DNA of 64,000 nt, taken from Tillandsia leiboldiana. Lineage: Eukaryota > Streptophyta > Magnoliopsida > Poales > Bromeliaceae. Below, piece after piece: positions 44,551 through 55,900 of the stretch. The translations under genes were made by a program, and so were the position numbers. A model generated the notes under the pieces. That model made no database searches. It was not told the origin of the DNA and worked only from the letters and a program-made list of their open reading frames with translations. The stretch spans positions 5,439,736 through 5,503,735 of the forward strand of contig CM055077.1 in assembly GCA_029204045.2 (NCBI GenBank). Direction: 5' to 3'. How positions within the stretch are numbered: the first letter of the stretch is position 1; each line of letters starts with the position of its first letter.

Positions 44551-44646
<96 letters not shown>
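44551..44646. repeat. (TA)n microsatellite, about 47 units
   Basis: An uninterrupted TA repeat of about 95 bases inside the copia internal region, between the GC-rich array and the primer-binding site. Confidence 0.95.
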
Positions 44647-44647
<1 letters not shown>

Positions 44648-44849
44648 CGTGATCAATATAAAAGAATAAAAAACTAAAAACTAATTTAGTTTTTCTTTAA
44701 ACTTTTATTTATTTATTTAAATTCGATTTCACATAGAAAAACGAATATAAAAATTGTAAAACTAATCTACGAAAAAAAATAATCAATAAAGTATTTTTTA
44801 AAAAAAAAATCAAGCGCAGGCATGATCACAGGCAAAAAACAAGCAAAAT

Positions 44850-44861
44850 GCTCTGATACCA
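44850..44861 (-). other. primer-binding site of the old copia element
   Basis: The minus strand reads TGGTATCAGAGC close to the LTR boundary at 44864, matching initiator-Met tRNA. Confidence 0.85.
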
Positions 44862-44863
44862 AT

Positions 44864-45505
44864 TATTGGAATTATGGTAGCCAACGTATTCAGGAACCAT
44901 AAACCGAATCGGATAGCTTGTTTTACCGGCCTTCTTGGATCGTCCTTGTCTTGATGATTCTTGACCTTCCACGAATTTTCTGGTTGCAGATCGAATGCGG
45001 ATGCGCGAATCGAATCAGATGCGAAGAGGACTTTCGCGCATCCAATGCGAAGATAACTACCAGAGTCCTCTTACCCCGGGAACGTAGGTGAAAACCCAAA
45101 GAGAACGTAGAGAGAATAAAGGAAGAAGAAATCTCTAGGTGGAAACCCAGAGAGAACGTAGAGAGAATAAAGGAAGAAGAAATCTCTAGGTGGAAACCCA
45201 GAGAGAACGTAGAGAGAATAAAGGAAGAAGAAAGTGCTCTTCATCGTATAGGGGAATGGATTATATTTATAGATTATCAGGACCCCTTATGATATTCTGT
45301 TTCTCACGTAGAAATAAAAGAATATCAGTTAAGATATTGGTGAGATATGTTTTTTAACTGATAAGAAATATATTCTTATTTTTAACTCATAATCGTATCC
45401 TTAAGATATAAGAATAAATTCGATCTTATTCTTAACACAAAAGAATAAATTCTAATTCTATATCAGATATGAATTGAGTCAAATTAAAATCACCAATGTA
45501 GACAC
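44864..45505 (-). repeat. 5' LTR of the old copia element, with internal triplication
   Basis: Matches the 39481 LTR with many substitutions and lacks a block of about 27 bases near its start (GGGCAGCGGAAACTTAC region). A 51-base unit (GGTGGAAACCCAGAGAG...) starts at 45087, 45138 and 45189, the last copy ending near 45232. The other LTR has one copy. The LTR stops after GTAGACAC. Confidence 0.8.
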
Positions 45506-45689
45506 TTTAAAATGCATCAAAACAAACGACGGATTTGAATCTTCATGTAATTATATAACTGCAGCGTAGTTGCAACTACGTGCAACCAAATAGTCCTTTA
45601 GATGGCAACTTTCATTCAGAGGATCGATGGATAGACTTTTGCTCAAATGCATGGGTCTTAAAGAAGCTATATTGACGATGTCAGATCAC

Positions 45690-46260
45690 CCTGCATGGCA
45701 AATACCTCAAGTCGATGGGAATTAGAATGCTAAACTCTACACCTGATTACACACAAGCGAATGGGCAGGTTGAAACCACAAAATAAGGTGATTTTTGGCT
45801 TGATGAAAAGGCACATGTCCAATCACCCGAGGAGGTGGCATGAGTAATTGTCCAGCTTATTATGGGCTCGCAAGACTTTAGTAATGGCAGCTATCAAGGA
45901 CACGTCTTTCTCACGTACGCATGAGCGCAACGTTGTACTCCAAATGGAAATGACTGTCCAGTCCCTCTGAATGGCGATGTATGGTGATCCGACATCGTCC
46001 GGATATAATAAAGCTGTGATGATGGAACAGGGAGTGCTTGATGAGATGCGATTTGGGGGGCTTGATAACATGATCGCTTATAAGAAATGAGTAAAAGAGT
46101 TCATCCAAAGATTTTCATTTTTGAAGACTTTGTATGGAAAGTAACCCTTCCCATTGAAAAGAAAGGTCCTGCTTTAGCCAAAAGTTGTAGCCGAATTAGG
46201 AGGGGCCATACTAGCTCACCAAAGATTTCATGGCAAGAGCAGTATATTAGCATAATGGAT
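45690..46260 (+). pseudogene. Ty3/gypsy integrase remnant
   Basis: Conceptual translation with stops and shifts shows the order of the gypsy integrase C-terminal half: GIRMLNSTPDY, QANGQVET, then degraded versions of the segment after the catalytic Glu (VLQMEMTVQSL, DEMRFGGLDNMIAYKK) and a chromatin-side stretch with VWKVTLPIEKK near 46130-46165. No LTR was found with it. It is an old fragment; its boundaries are approximate. Confidence 0.65.
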
Positions 46261-46790
46261 ACTAGCGTGAAGGTCTCAACGAAATGTGACTACTAAACAG
46301 AAACTGCACGACGCATAAAGTACAGTCAGTCAAAGATGTGCTGAAGGCATGGTGCCAGAAGAAGTGATTAGGGCAGATAGGAAAAGCACTGTCGAGCTTA
46401 TATATCCTAGACATAATTATGTTGCTCAGAGTATAAAACAGAAAAATAGTATTTATAGAAATTAAGGATTCCTCTCTACTTCATGCACAATGCTTTTTTT
46501 CCGAGTATGTATATGAGTAATTAACTTAACTTAGGAGTAGCTGTAAGTTATAATTATTAGGCCCTTCGCAAGAAATTTTTTCGATTGAACGTTAATGATA
46601 ATCTCTTTGGTAGCTCTCAACACTTACCGAGTCACCTCGCCCCTAGTTGATGAACTCGTCTACCAGCCGCCGTTGCTGCCGCCGAACACAGCTTCATTAC
46701 TATCGGGGACCATCGATTTGTGACGATTCTACTGGAGGTCCAATCCGTTTCGAGTTAGAAGCAGGATCAGATCAAATTGTGTTCCTTTTC
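46261..46790. other. intergenic, no gene seen
   Basis: No recognised feature. TTTTC at 46786-46790 is the left target duplication of the following solo LTR. Confidence 0.5.
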
Positions 46791-47689
46791 TGTCACGCCC
46801 CGAGTTCAAAAACCAGTGTATAAATTTTTTTTTTTTTTTTTTTTTTAATCAGAGTTGCAAAAACAGCCAGGGCAATGACAGACCGCCACATATATAGAAG
46901 AGTCCCAATCCCCTTTGGAATTGAGCCTTTTCTATATATGCACGGCTAGCTTAGCAACAACATCAGAGTACTAACTACGTACTACAAATAATATTACAAG
47001 AAAACCTTACAACTATCTTTACAAATATACAACTGAAATACAAAATCCTTTCTCTCAAACATCTATTACATAACTTTTCGGCTGTCCAGGGTCAACCTCT
47101 ATATCGATACCTCGCCAATACGTCCCGACATCCCAACACCCGCTTGACCTGAAAAACAGTCACCCGAGGGTGTGAGACACACCGGAGTGTATCCCAGTGG
47201 GCACGACGAGCCGAGAAATAGCAGATCGTACCTACTGGTATACAATACTAGAGGATAGTAATAATCACATGTTAGGTAAAGCATATATATCTTTGGAGCT
47301 GTAATTTAAAACAACTTACAAAATCTTTAAGTAGGCATAAGTTGATAACCATAACAGGATTAGTAACCGGGGAATCATGAGATATGATAAAAGCAGGCTA
47401 GACAGGCAACATATGCAATAGGTACTGATCATGCTAGGATATGGAAGTATAAGAGCTATGCATCAATCATAAGAATATCAAGTTCCCAATCAATGCCACT
47501 ATTGGTCACGAAGACCTCAGGCTCATGCCACTATCTGGCACCTATCTGGCTGACATAACCCCGCACCCACAAGTGCTATCAGGGGGTTCACGGGTCGATG
47601 TGACCCTTTACCGGTAAAGAACAATATCCACGGGGAGCGACCCCGGCAATGTTCGTGAAGTACAGCGGTGCGTGGCGATCAATCATGCG

Positions 47690-48290
47690 AATGCTCAAGC
47701 TCACGGTTCACAGACCGGGAAATCGGCAATAAGCCGGGAAATCCCCACTGGGATGCAACAATAGTGTACCAACATCTCATGCAGGAATAATCATCAACTA
47801 ATCCAATCAAGAATGCAATATCAGAATCAACTGAATCTCAACTCATAATTATCAACTACCTAATCAAGGATACAATATCAGAATCAACTGAATCTCAACT
47901 CATATGCAAGATCAAAGGCAAATCTCGACTCACATAAGATCAACAGCAAATCTCAACTCAATCATGCAGACCAACCAAACATACAAAACCAAACACATAT
48001 TTTTTTTGAGAAAAACATTTTGAAAAGTCCAAACCTCGAAGAGCGTTGCCCTTGTCCTATCAAACAAGAACAGACTCAGGCTACCCTACGAAGTTCAGTA
48101 AAACATTAGTTAATTAAAATTATGTGTTCAGCAGTGTAATATTTGATCAACAGGAAAGCAGGCTCAATCATAATGCAAATGCTCAATCTCTCGGTCCACT
48201 GACCGGGTAATCGGCAACAAGCCGGGAAATCCCAACAGGGATGCAATATCAGAATCAACTGAGTCTCAACTCACATGCAAGAATAAGCAG
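47690..48290. repeat. internal direct repeats in the solo LTR
   Basis: A block with GACCGGGAAATCGGCAATAA, GCCGGGAAATCCC and GGGATGCAA at about 47700-47760 recurs at about 48190-48245. A CAGAATCAACTGA(A/G)TCTCAACTCA motif occurs at about 47821, 47878 and 48248. Imperfect internal duplication. Confidence 0.7.
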
Positions 48291-49366
48291 CAACTATATA
48301 TCATGGATCAGATATAATCAGGAAGTACTGATAATCAGGTATATAACCTAGCAAATGACCAATCAGGCATGGCAATGTCCAGAATAATGATATGAAATAC
48401 TGGAAGCACTATGTAAAGCAACAGATAACTGATAAAAGTTATAACTCAGGCATGAAGCAGTATAAACTGAATCAAAAGGAAGGCAGGCTCAAAGTAATAG
48501 TTAAGCTACCAAAAACAGGGGTCCAACCAATACCGTACACAGAGGGCCGAAATGATAAAGCCCGGACCGAAGATAAACCCACCTGTCAAATCGCAGGCGA
48601 CAAGACTGAATCGACTGTATGCTCAGAACCAGATGCAAACTGGACAGACCTGAATCAAACATATTGATCAACCTCGAATTCACTAATCACAACTTAAACC
48701 CCAGATCCATTTTAAAACCTCTAATTATTTAACTAATAGTGTCATTTGAGCACTGTTTTCGCTCGTTCTTTCAACTGGAAACTCATTTTAACAAACCGTC
48801 ACTTCCAGCAGGTGACTTTTAACTTGCTGAACACCGTGCTCACACATTTGTGGCAGCACGCATCCCGAGGAAAACTTCGGGCCATAATATACACTTCTAA
48901 CATAGCCATTTTGCATTTTTGTTTCTCCGGATCATCGAAACCTAAATCTAACGCGAGCATCGCGTCCAGTGACCCAAAATTAGCCAGGAATACACTGTCG
49001 CGGCTTTGCAAACAGCCCGGAACATTGTTTTGTTCAAATATTACTCTTATAGGTAAGTTTTACTACAACTTTTAATCTAATCTTCAAACATTAAAACTTT
49101 GTATATAAAAGTTTCTCTGGACAGTGCCAGGGAACTAGGGCTCACCTTCTTTGTAGCCCAGAATTGCTGGTTTAACCAGAACCAAACCCTTGCTCTCTAA
49201 CAATGTGCATAATGCTCCAAACATCAATCCACTCAGATCCTGTTTGATCTGAAGTGAGCATAAAGCTCAGGGGGTTATTTGGAGCATCTTTCATATTTAC
49301 ATAAAAGCTTGAATCCATCTCCTTCTTCTTTGAGGAATTTTCACAAACATGTGGTGTGCACAATAC

Positions 49367-49380
49367 ACACACACACACAC
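49367..49380. repeat. short (AC)n tract
   Basis: About seven AC units inside the solo LTR. Confidence 0.8.
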
Positions 49381-51430
49381 AAGCCATTTGTGAGTTGGTT
49401 CTCTGCAACCGCAGCATCTGGGGGCTTCCCACTTGGAAGGAATTGCTCTACAGAGCTTAGGTATTGTTTCCAGCAACTTGGATTCAAACCAGCACCCCCG
49501 GATCGTCGGAGCTCAAGGTTGAAGATGACACCTTTTGCATTGAAAATTGTGACCATCCAACCGAGGGTTCTGGGGCTCAACTAATGGCACCAACAGGTGC
49601 ACCTCATCTCCCTGATGCTTTCCACACCCAAGCCTGGTCGACGGGGTGAGGCGGTGCAGGCGGGGCTCCAAGCTCCATTTCGAGCTTCAAGCCTCTAATG
49701 GCGGAATTTAACAGAGCCCATAAGAAGTCTTCCAACTTATATGGAAGCTTCCTTAAGTCCATACAAAGCTTCCCGACACCTACACCCCGGCCGGAGATGG
49801 CCGGAACGCCGGCGGCCGCAAATCTTCCATTCTCGGGTTCATCCATGGCCGACCCTCATTCGGGCTGCATGGGAACCATGCAAAGGCATGGTTGGGATCC
49901 TCTTGGTCCCAACAACACTTCTGGGTAGGTGGACGGCGTCGGGGAATCCCGCCGGTGCCGGAGCAAGAAGCTCGGCCAAGGTGCAATAACTTCAAAAGCT
50001 AGGGCATCCAATATCTCTTGAATTACTAAGCCATATTTATTAAAACTTTGTAGAATTATTATACATCTCCTACAGTCCCTACATGCCAATTTTTAGCTTG
50101 TTTGGTTCATTATGTGCATAGTTATCTCAAGGTGAAGTTTTATTAGGCTTTCGGCCATAGTTGGCCCCCGCCGGCCATGCGCTTTGCATGGGGAGCTCTG
50201 GCTTTGCAGGGAGCATGAAAAGGACCTAAGAATTCTACTGCTAGGGGTCCCGGGTCCAAACAACCTTTGGTTTGAGAGAGCTTACCTTGGCCGGAGTCGA
50301 TGGAGAGAGGATGAAGCCGGTTTCACTCCTCCTCCTCTGCGCGGCCACGGCCACCACCAAGGTGCTCTTCCAGTCACGAGGGAACACCTAGGGCACTCAG
50401 AAACTCTTTTGGGTGAAGTTGGTTCCAACCTTCTTCACTCTCTCTCTTTCCCGAGTTCACCACCCATGGAGTTTGTTCCCTCGGCCAACCTTAGTAACCC
50501 GAGCACTCTCTGGAGGATTCCTAAGGGATGTTGATGCTTCAGATGCCCCCAGGACTCCTCGTGAATGGATCAAGAATACCAAGGGACAACTTCACTTAAT
50601 TCAAAGATTCCTTTGTAAAATTTCTTCAAACCTTGTTCACACCAAACCCTAGGCTCCGAGCTTTTCACAATAGGTGCAAAATGCACCCAACACCCTAAGG
50701 AATTAAGCCCCTAACATTTTAACACATAAAATATTAAGTTTCATACAATTTAGTCCATTTTTAGGTGCTTTTCACGCATTTCGAGAAAATCCGCTCGTCG
50801 AATTGCGGAACAGACTTCGCCACGACGTCCGGCTCGTCGAGAACTGTCAAGTAGCGTATTTGTTTGGTTTGTTTGACGCTCAGATAAAAACTTGTTCTAT
50901 AAAAACTGTCAAATTTCACAGTTTTCACGCTTCTCGAGATTCCAGAGTCGTCAAACAGAATTTTCGACTGCGCCATTGCGTTCAGAATGTCGAAAATAGC
51001 TAGAATCCATTACTCATACCCCTATGTTATCTTTTAAATAAGTGAATCGGCCTTTAGTGACCTAAGGGGACTAAAAATTGAGGGTTTACTGTAGATGAAC
51101 AGTGTTTAACTTAAGTCACTGCGCGCAGAGGTACTGTTCCATTGGTCGCAGCCCTTTGTCCTCTTCTTCTTTGAATTCTGGAAGATCCGACCGTCAGATC
51201 GAAAAGTGCTGAATATGAAACTTGCTCAGTTCGACAAGACGATCGCAACGGTCAATTCAGATTTCCAAGATCATTTTCGGATTGGAAATTAGCCTTTTTG
51301 CCTCGTAATTCGTGCAACTTGCACACCGCCAATTGATCAATTAGATCAACCAAGGCCTTTTGAATCTAACCTCGGGCTAAAAATCATCTTTTATTTTGTT
51401 TATTAAAAATAAAATATCCAGATTACTACA

Positions 51431-52400
51431 TTTTCAATTTGTGCATGTGGCGTAGTTAGAGCCAACTTTCAAACGAAGGGACGTGAAAAGGGCGGAAAGA
51501 TTTGAGGGTGCCATGCACGTGTTGTTATCCGCAGGAAATTTCGCCCAACAGATATCACTATTCTTTATTTAATTGACTAATTAATTATTAAATAATATAT
51601 TATCTAATTATTTGGTACTTTTGTCTGGACTCTATTTTGTAGACTTGGATTGGATAGCGAATTCGTAAGTGCAGACTATAAAGCGAGCTAACCCCGATTA
51701 CAAATTTCAACATATTTTTTTAGACACAATTAGTTAGTTTTATATCAGCTACGTTACTTGCAATTAGGGTTACGTGCAATCCAGCTGTGCAGTCGTCTTT
51801 TTGCATGCATGTTGTTTTGGTAATGACATGCTCTTGAGCTTCGTCTGTTGTAGCATGAATCGGGTACTTTGAGATTTATTCTATTATTATTCAAGACAAG
51901 ATTCTTGCATATTTATAAAATTTTTAATTTAATTTAGAATTAATTATATTCAGTTCTCGATAAACATATCTAATAATAAATGTATTTTTATAAAATTTAT
52001 TTTTTATACTTAATTTTTCAAAAATTCTAAATTAATCGTATATACTCCTATCATTAATATTTATTAAAAAAATATAGCTAATCATAAATTAAATACTTAA
52101 TCTTAATTGGTTAGTGAGGACATAAATTTATCTTTTTAATTTTTAGACGTTTTTGTATGAATATATTTATAAAAATAAAATTAATATTTAACTTAATATT
52201 TTTTAAAAAATAAATATAAAAAATTAAATTTTACGTAAATATAGAGGTGACTCGAACCTGAAAGTGCTATTGTATTAGCCGAGGTGGGGTCCACTGGAAG
52301 GTCAAGAGGCCCAATCTCAGATCCACCGACTGGAGAGGGCTCAGAGAAATCGCCCAACCCCTCTCTACTTGAACTCGGCGCGCTCCTCCGTGCGCTCCGC
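51431..52400 (+). promoter_or_regulatory. upstream region of the golgin gene
   Basis: About 1 kb between the solo LTR and the first exon. The part at 51850-52240 is very AT-rich. The stretch at about 52430-52500 is pyrimidine-rich (CTCCTCCCACTCTCTCC), like a plant Y patch near a start site. No clear TATA box was assigned; ACATATACAG at 52431 is a weak candidate. The solo LTR edge therefore lies within the probable promoter. Confidence 0.4.
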
Positions 52401-52439
52401 TCCGATCCGATACCCCGCGAGAGCTTTATTACATATACA

Positions 52440-52983
52440 GCGCGAATCGCTCCTCCCACTCTCTCCTCCATTTCTCACCTCCCACCCCTCCCCGGCCAAT
52501 CTCGTCGATCTCGGCGGAGATCGGCCCCAAACCCTTCCTCCCCAATCCCAAACCCTTGATTTGGGATCTCTCGTAACCCCTCCTCCTATTCGGATCTCCG
52601 CTTCTCCCGATCCCGTTCGTAGATTCCCGAGTTTCCCCCAGGTATGTGGAAGATTCGGATTCGATCGCGTTTGATCTCTTGTTTGTTTCTATGTGCTTGT
52701 TGCAATTTGAATAGGATTTCGACGAAGAAAGAGTAATTTAACGCGATTTGGATCGTGCTTAACAAAGAAATGCTCGATCCTGGGTTCGCATTCTTGTATT
52801 AATTCCATTATTATGCTTAATTATATGCAATTTAGGGTGACTGTACAGAGAGGGTTGGGTAGTGATGAGTACTGGTTAAATGCCGTGGAGACATTCTTGA
52901 CCTTCTCATTTTGTGGCAGATCTATGTATACTATGTTGGAATTTTCACTCTGAAACAAGAGTAGCTCTTTTATCGGCTAGAGG
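52440..52983 (+). other. 5'-UTR exon and 5'-UTR intron of the golgin gene
   Basis: The leader exon ends at 52641 (CCCCCAG, then GTATGTGG). The intron ends at GTGGCAG (52919) and the leader resumes at 52920, 64 bases before the ATG at 52984. The exact transcription start is not determined; 52440 is a rough guess from the pyrimidine-rich stretch. Confidence 0.6.
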
Positions 52984-55900
52984 ATGGCTTGGTTCGGTAA
53001 GGTCTCGTTGGGAGGCCTCCAGGATTTGGCAGGGGCGGTGAATAAGATAAGCGAGAGCGTGAAGAACATCGAGAAGAATTTTGACAGTGCCCTTGGATTT
53101 GAGGAGAAACGGGATGGTGAAGAAGGTAATGCTTTGCTTAACTGTTTCATTTTCTCACACCTTGTAGCTTGTGTTGAAAGAATTGATTGTTAATTTCCTG
53201 AAGCACATGAAATCACATTTTGACTTATCTTTAAGGGCGGCTGCTGGGAGGTGATGGCTGTCTATGTTGCCAAAAAAGTGTAAATCTTGATTATCTGCAA
53301 GATCTGACATGAATGATGGTTTGTTCTTGAAATAGAAATGCTTTGATAGCTGCAAGATTCATATATTTCAAAAGTTTCTTTTTAAAATTTGAATGCTTGA
53401 AAATTAGAACTAATTTTGTTCTTTGTTTAGTTAAATTAATTGGCATCTCATTAATGCAAATATAATTATGAGACATAAACAGTCTTTCTTGTGTTTGCCA
53501 AGCTATTTATTCTGTGTCTGTAGTGATAAATGATCCAATCATGTCTTGTTGGAATCTGGGTGTTTTGGGGGAGGAGGTTGGAATTATTCCATGTATGGTT
53601 GAGATTATTTCTCATTATATTAGCTGCATGCATGAGTGTTCCTTGCACAGGAAGTTTGCGATTTCATATGGGAGTTCGAATTGGATGCATAAGCTTACCA
53701 TCTTGTTTGCCTTGTTAAACAATTTGGATGCTCAAGCTAATCATCTTCACTTCTTGTTTCTGCCCTTTGTAATCTGACCCTTTTGCAATTTATTACTAAG
53801 AGTTCAAAATTTAATTGCTGCCTAACTCTTGAAAAGAAGTTTTTCCAATGTGTGTGAGATTTCTTAAAGTTGATGGTTTTATATGTGCCTCTATTCTTTT
53901 GTAAATAATTTCACCTTTCCCCTTAATCTAAATAGTAATTTGCCTCTTACCACTACATTGTGTTGGCCAATACTCTAGTTCCTATTCAAATATTACTTAC
54001 TTTCGCAGCTGTATACATTAGTGCCAATTACTTATATGGTATTTTCCCCCCCTCTCCTTATCTATCAGCATCAGGATCATGGGCATCACTGCCAGATACA
54101 AAAGGGCTTTTTGATCCAGTCATGGCCTTCATGGGCCAGAAAGGAGATGAAGGTGCTTCTGAGGTACCAACTGAAATAGCATCTCCAGAACACCCTCCAG
54201 CAGCTGAAGAAAGTAATAGATCTTCCACTGAAGGGCCATCCACATCTAAAGAAGAAACAGTAATTTCTTCTGAGAAGGATGATGAAGATTATGAACAGGT
54301 TAAAAACAGTGGTCCTCAAACTGCTAGTGTCACATTATCTGAGAGTGAAGAACTTAACGAGCACAAAATTGATGATAGAACAACTGATGTACCAGCTCAA
54401 ACAGATATATCAATAGCCACGACTATGGAGGCAACAGATTCTGTGATACATCAAGAAAAGGAAGAAGAAAATGAAACCAGGGATTTATCCCAGGCAGAAG
54501 ATTCCAAACAAATGACTGTTGAGCATGCAGAACAGACTGAGAACAGCATTCTCCATACACCTGATGGCCAACATCATGCAAGTGATTCACAGGATAGGCA
54601 TGAAAAATTGGAGCAGGAAGATGATCAAGTTTCTGGTGAAGTTTCTCCTGATCATGATGATGGTGCAGATAATAGCCAAGTTGGCCATGGAGTAGAGTCC
54701 CAAGAAATTTCGGTTGGATCAAAGTATGATGATGCTAATATGCAATCTGATAATCATGAGGCGGTTGGATCAAAGTATGATGATGGTAATGTGCAATCTG
54801 ATAATCATGAGGAATCAATTAGTTCCGAGCAGGATTCAACTTCACTTTCTGACCCATTACCACCTGCTAATGCATCTAGTGAGTTGGTGGAAGTAAGTTC
54901 TCAGGGAAAGTATTCTGAATTAGAGGAGAAGAAATCATCATTTGTCATAGCAACAAATTTGCTGAGTTCTTCTGATCCTGTTCATGAAGTAGAGAAATTA
55001 AAAAAAGAAATGAGTGTGTTGGAAGCTGCATTGCAGGGTGCTGCCAGACAAGCCCAGGTAACTATTATATTGTGCACTTTAGGATTGTTTGATGAAGTTG
55101 ATAGTTATAACTAGCCTTTTGAACTGATACTTTTTGTGGTTGCTATACTTCAGTTCTTTGCTTCAGAGTTTAGACCAAAATTTACCTTGTCGTGACATGA
55201 ATTACCCATGTCATGGGTTGGCACAGTACGTGCCACGGCAAGTATGCAGCATCAGTCCCGTCTTTATTTTGGCTTTTCAATCATTTAGTATATATAGGAG
55301 TGTATGCGTGTGTATTTATCTACGTATTCATGCATGTATGTACGCACTTGTGTGATTATGCCCGCCCAAGTTCCATGTAATCAGATGGCAGATTGTTTGC
55401 AATTCTACATCAACTATAAGAAAGAACTTGGGGAGAAACAATGACAAAATCATGTAATTATTGGGTGTATTTTGTTTTGTTTTACTGTCTCTATTTTTGT
55501 TTTTCCAACAAGTTCTATGTGATTGATGACACCTAGGAATGGACTTCTACATTCTTGTTATTACTGATTGGTTGGACACTTCGGTTATTTGGAAGGCCAT
55601 ATCATGCAATAAATACTCGCATTCTAGTATTATTGTCATATGATCAATTGACAATGTGAAAAAGTAGGCATGATATGTGGTTCCTACTTACTAGATTTTG
55701 TAATTAAAATTTATAAATTGATAAAAAAAAATAATGCACATGATGTTGTATTGTGTGGCTACTTCACTATGTTATGCTTTCATTTTGTGTACGTTTAAAA
55801 ATGAATGAGGGGTTGCTTCATTTGTAGTCCCTATAGGAGACGGTTATGATATAGCATAGCTTAATGGGCAACAGTGAATGTAATGGATCATATCTCTTAT

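Larger units (their letters stand above)
39481..45505 (-). mobile_element. old, broken Ty1/copia retrotransposon
   Basis: Minus-strand element with diverged LTRs (39481-40083 and 44864-45505), a polypurine tract at 40084-40098 (minus strand GGCTAAGTGGGAGAT) and an initiator-Met primer site at 44850-44861. The pol remnant covers pre-integrase to RNase H. Gag and protease are missing and replaced by a GC-rich array, a poly-T tract and a (TA)n tract. The right LTR has lost its CACCACATGGCAACA-like end, so no target duplication can be checked. It is unrelated at the LTR level to the Sirevirus and clearly older. Confidence 0.85.
46791..51430. mobile_element. 4.64-kb solo LTR with 5-bp target duplication
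   Basis: Begins TGTCACGCCCCGAG and ends GATTACTACA, a TG...CA pair, with TTTTC immediately on both sides (46786-46790 and 51431-51435). No internal retrotransposon domain, primer site or second LTR was seen, so it is read as a solo LTR left by recombination. Related LTRs are at 1-427, at 3532-5040 with 34225-35862, and (more distantly) the middle LTR at 5041. The superfamily is probably Ty3/gypsy by LTR size, but this is inferred. Long open frames in the GC-rich part (49.6-50.6 kb) lack recognised domains. Confidence 0.8.

Noticed and set aside
53960..54068. Start of the golgin coding exon at the upstream in-frame ATG (53960)
   Set aside because: The family N terminus (MAWFGKVSLGG) is at 52984, and the splice CTATCAG/CATCAGG at 54068/54069 joins it in frame; 53960-54068 is intron.
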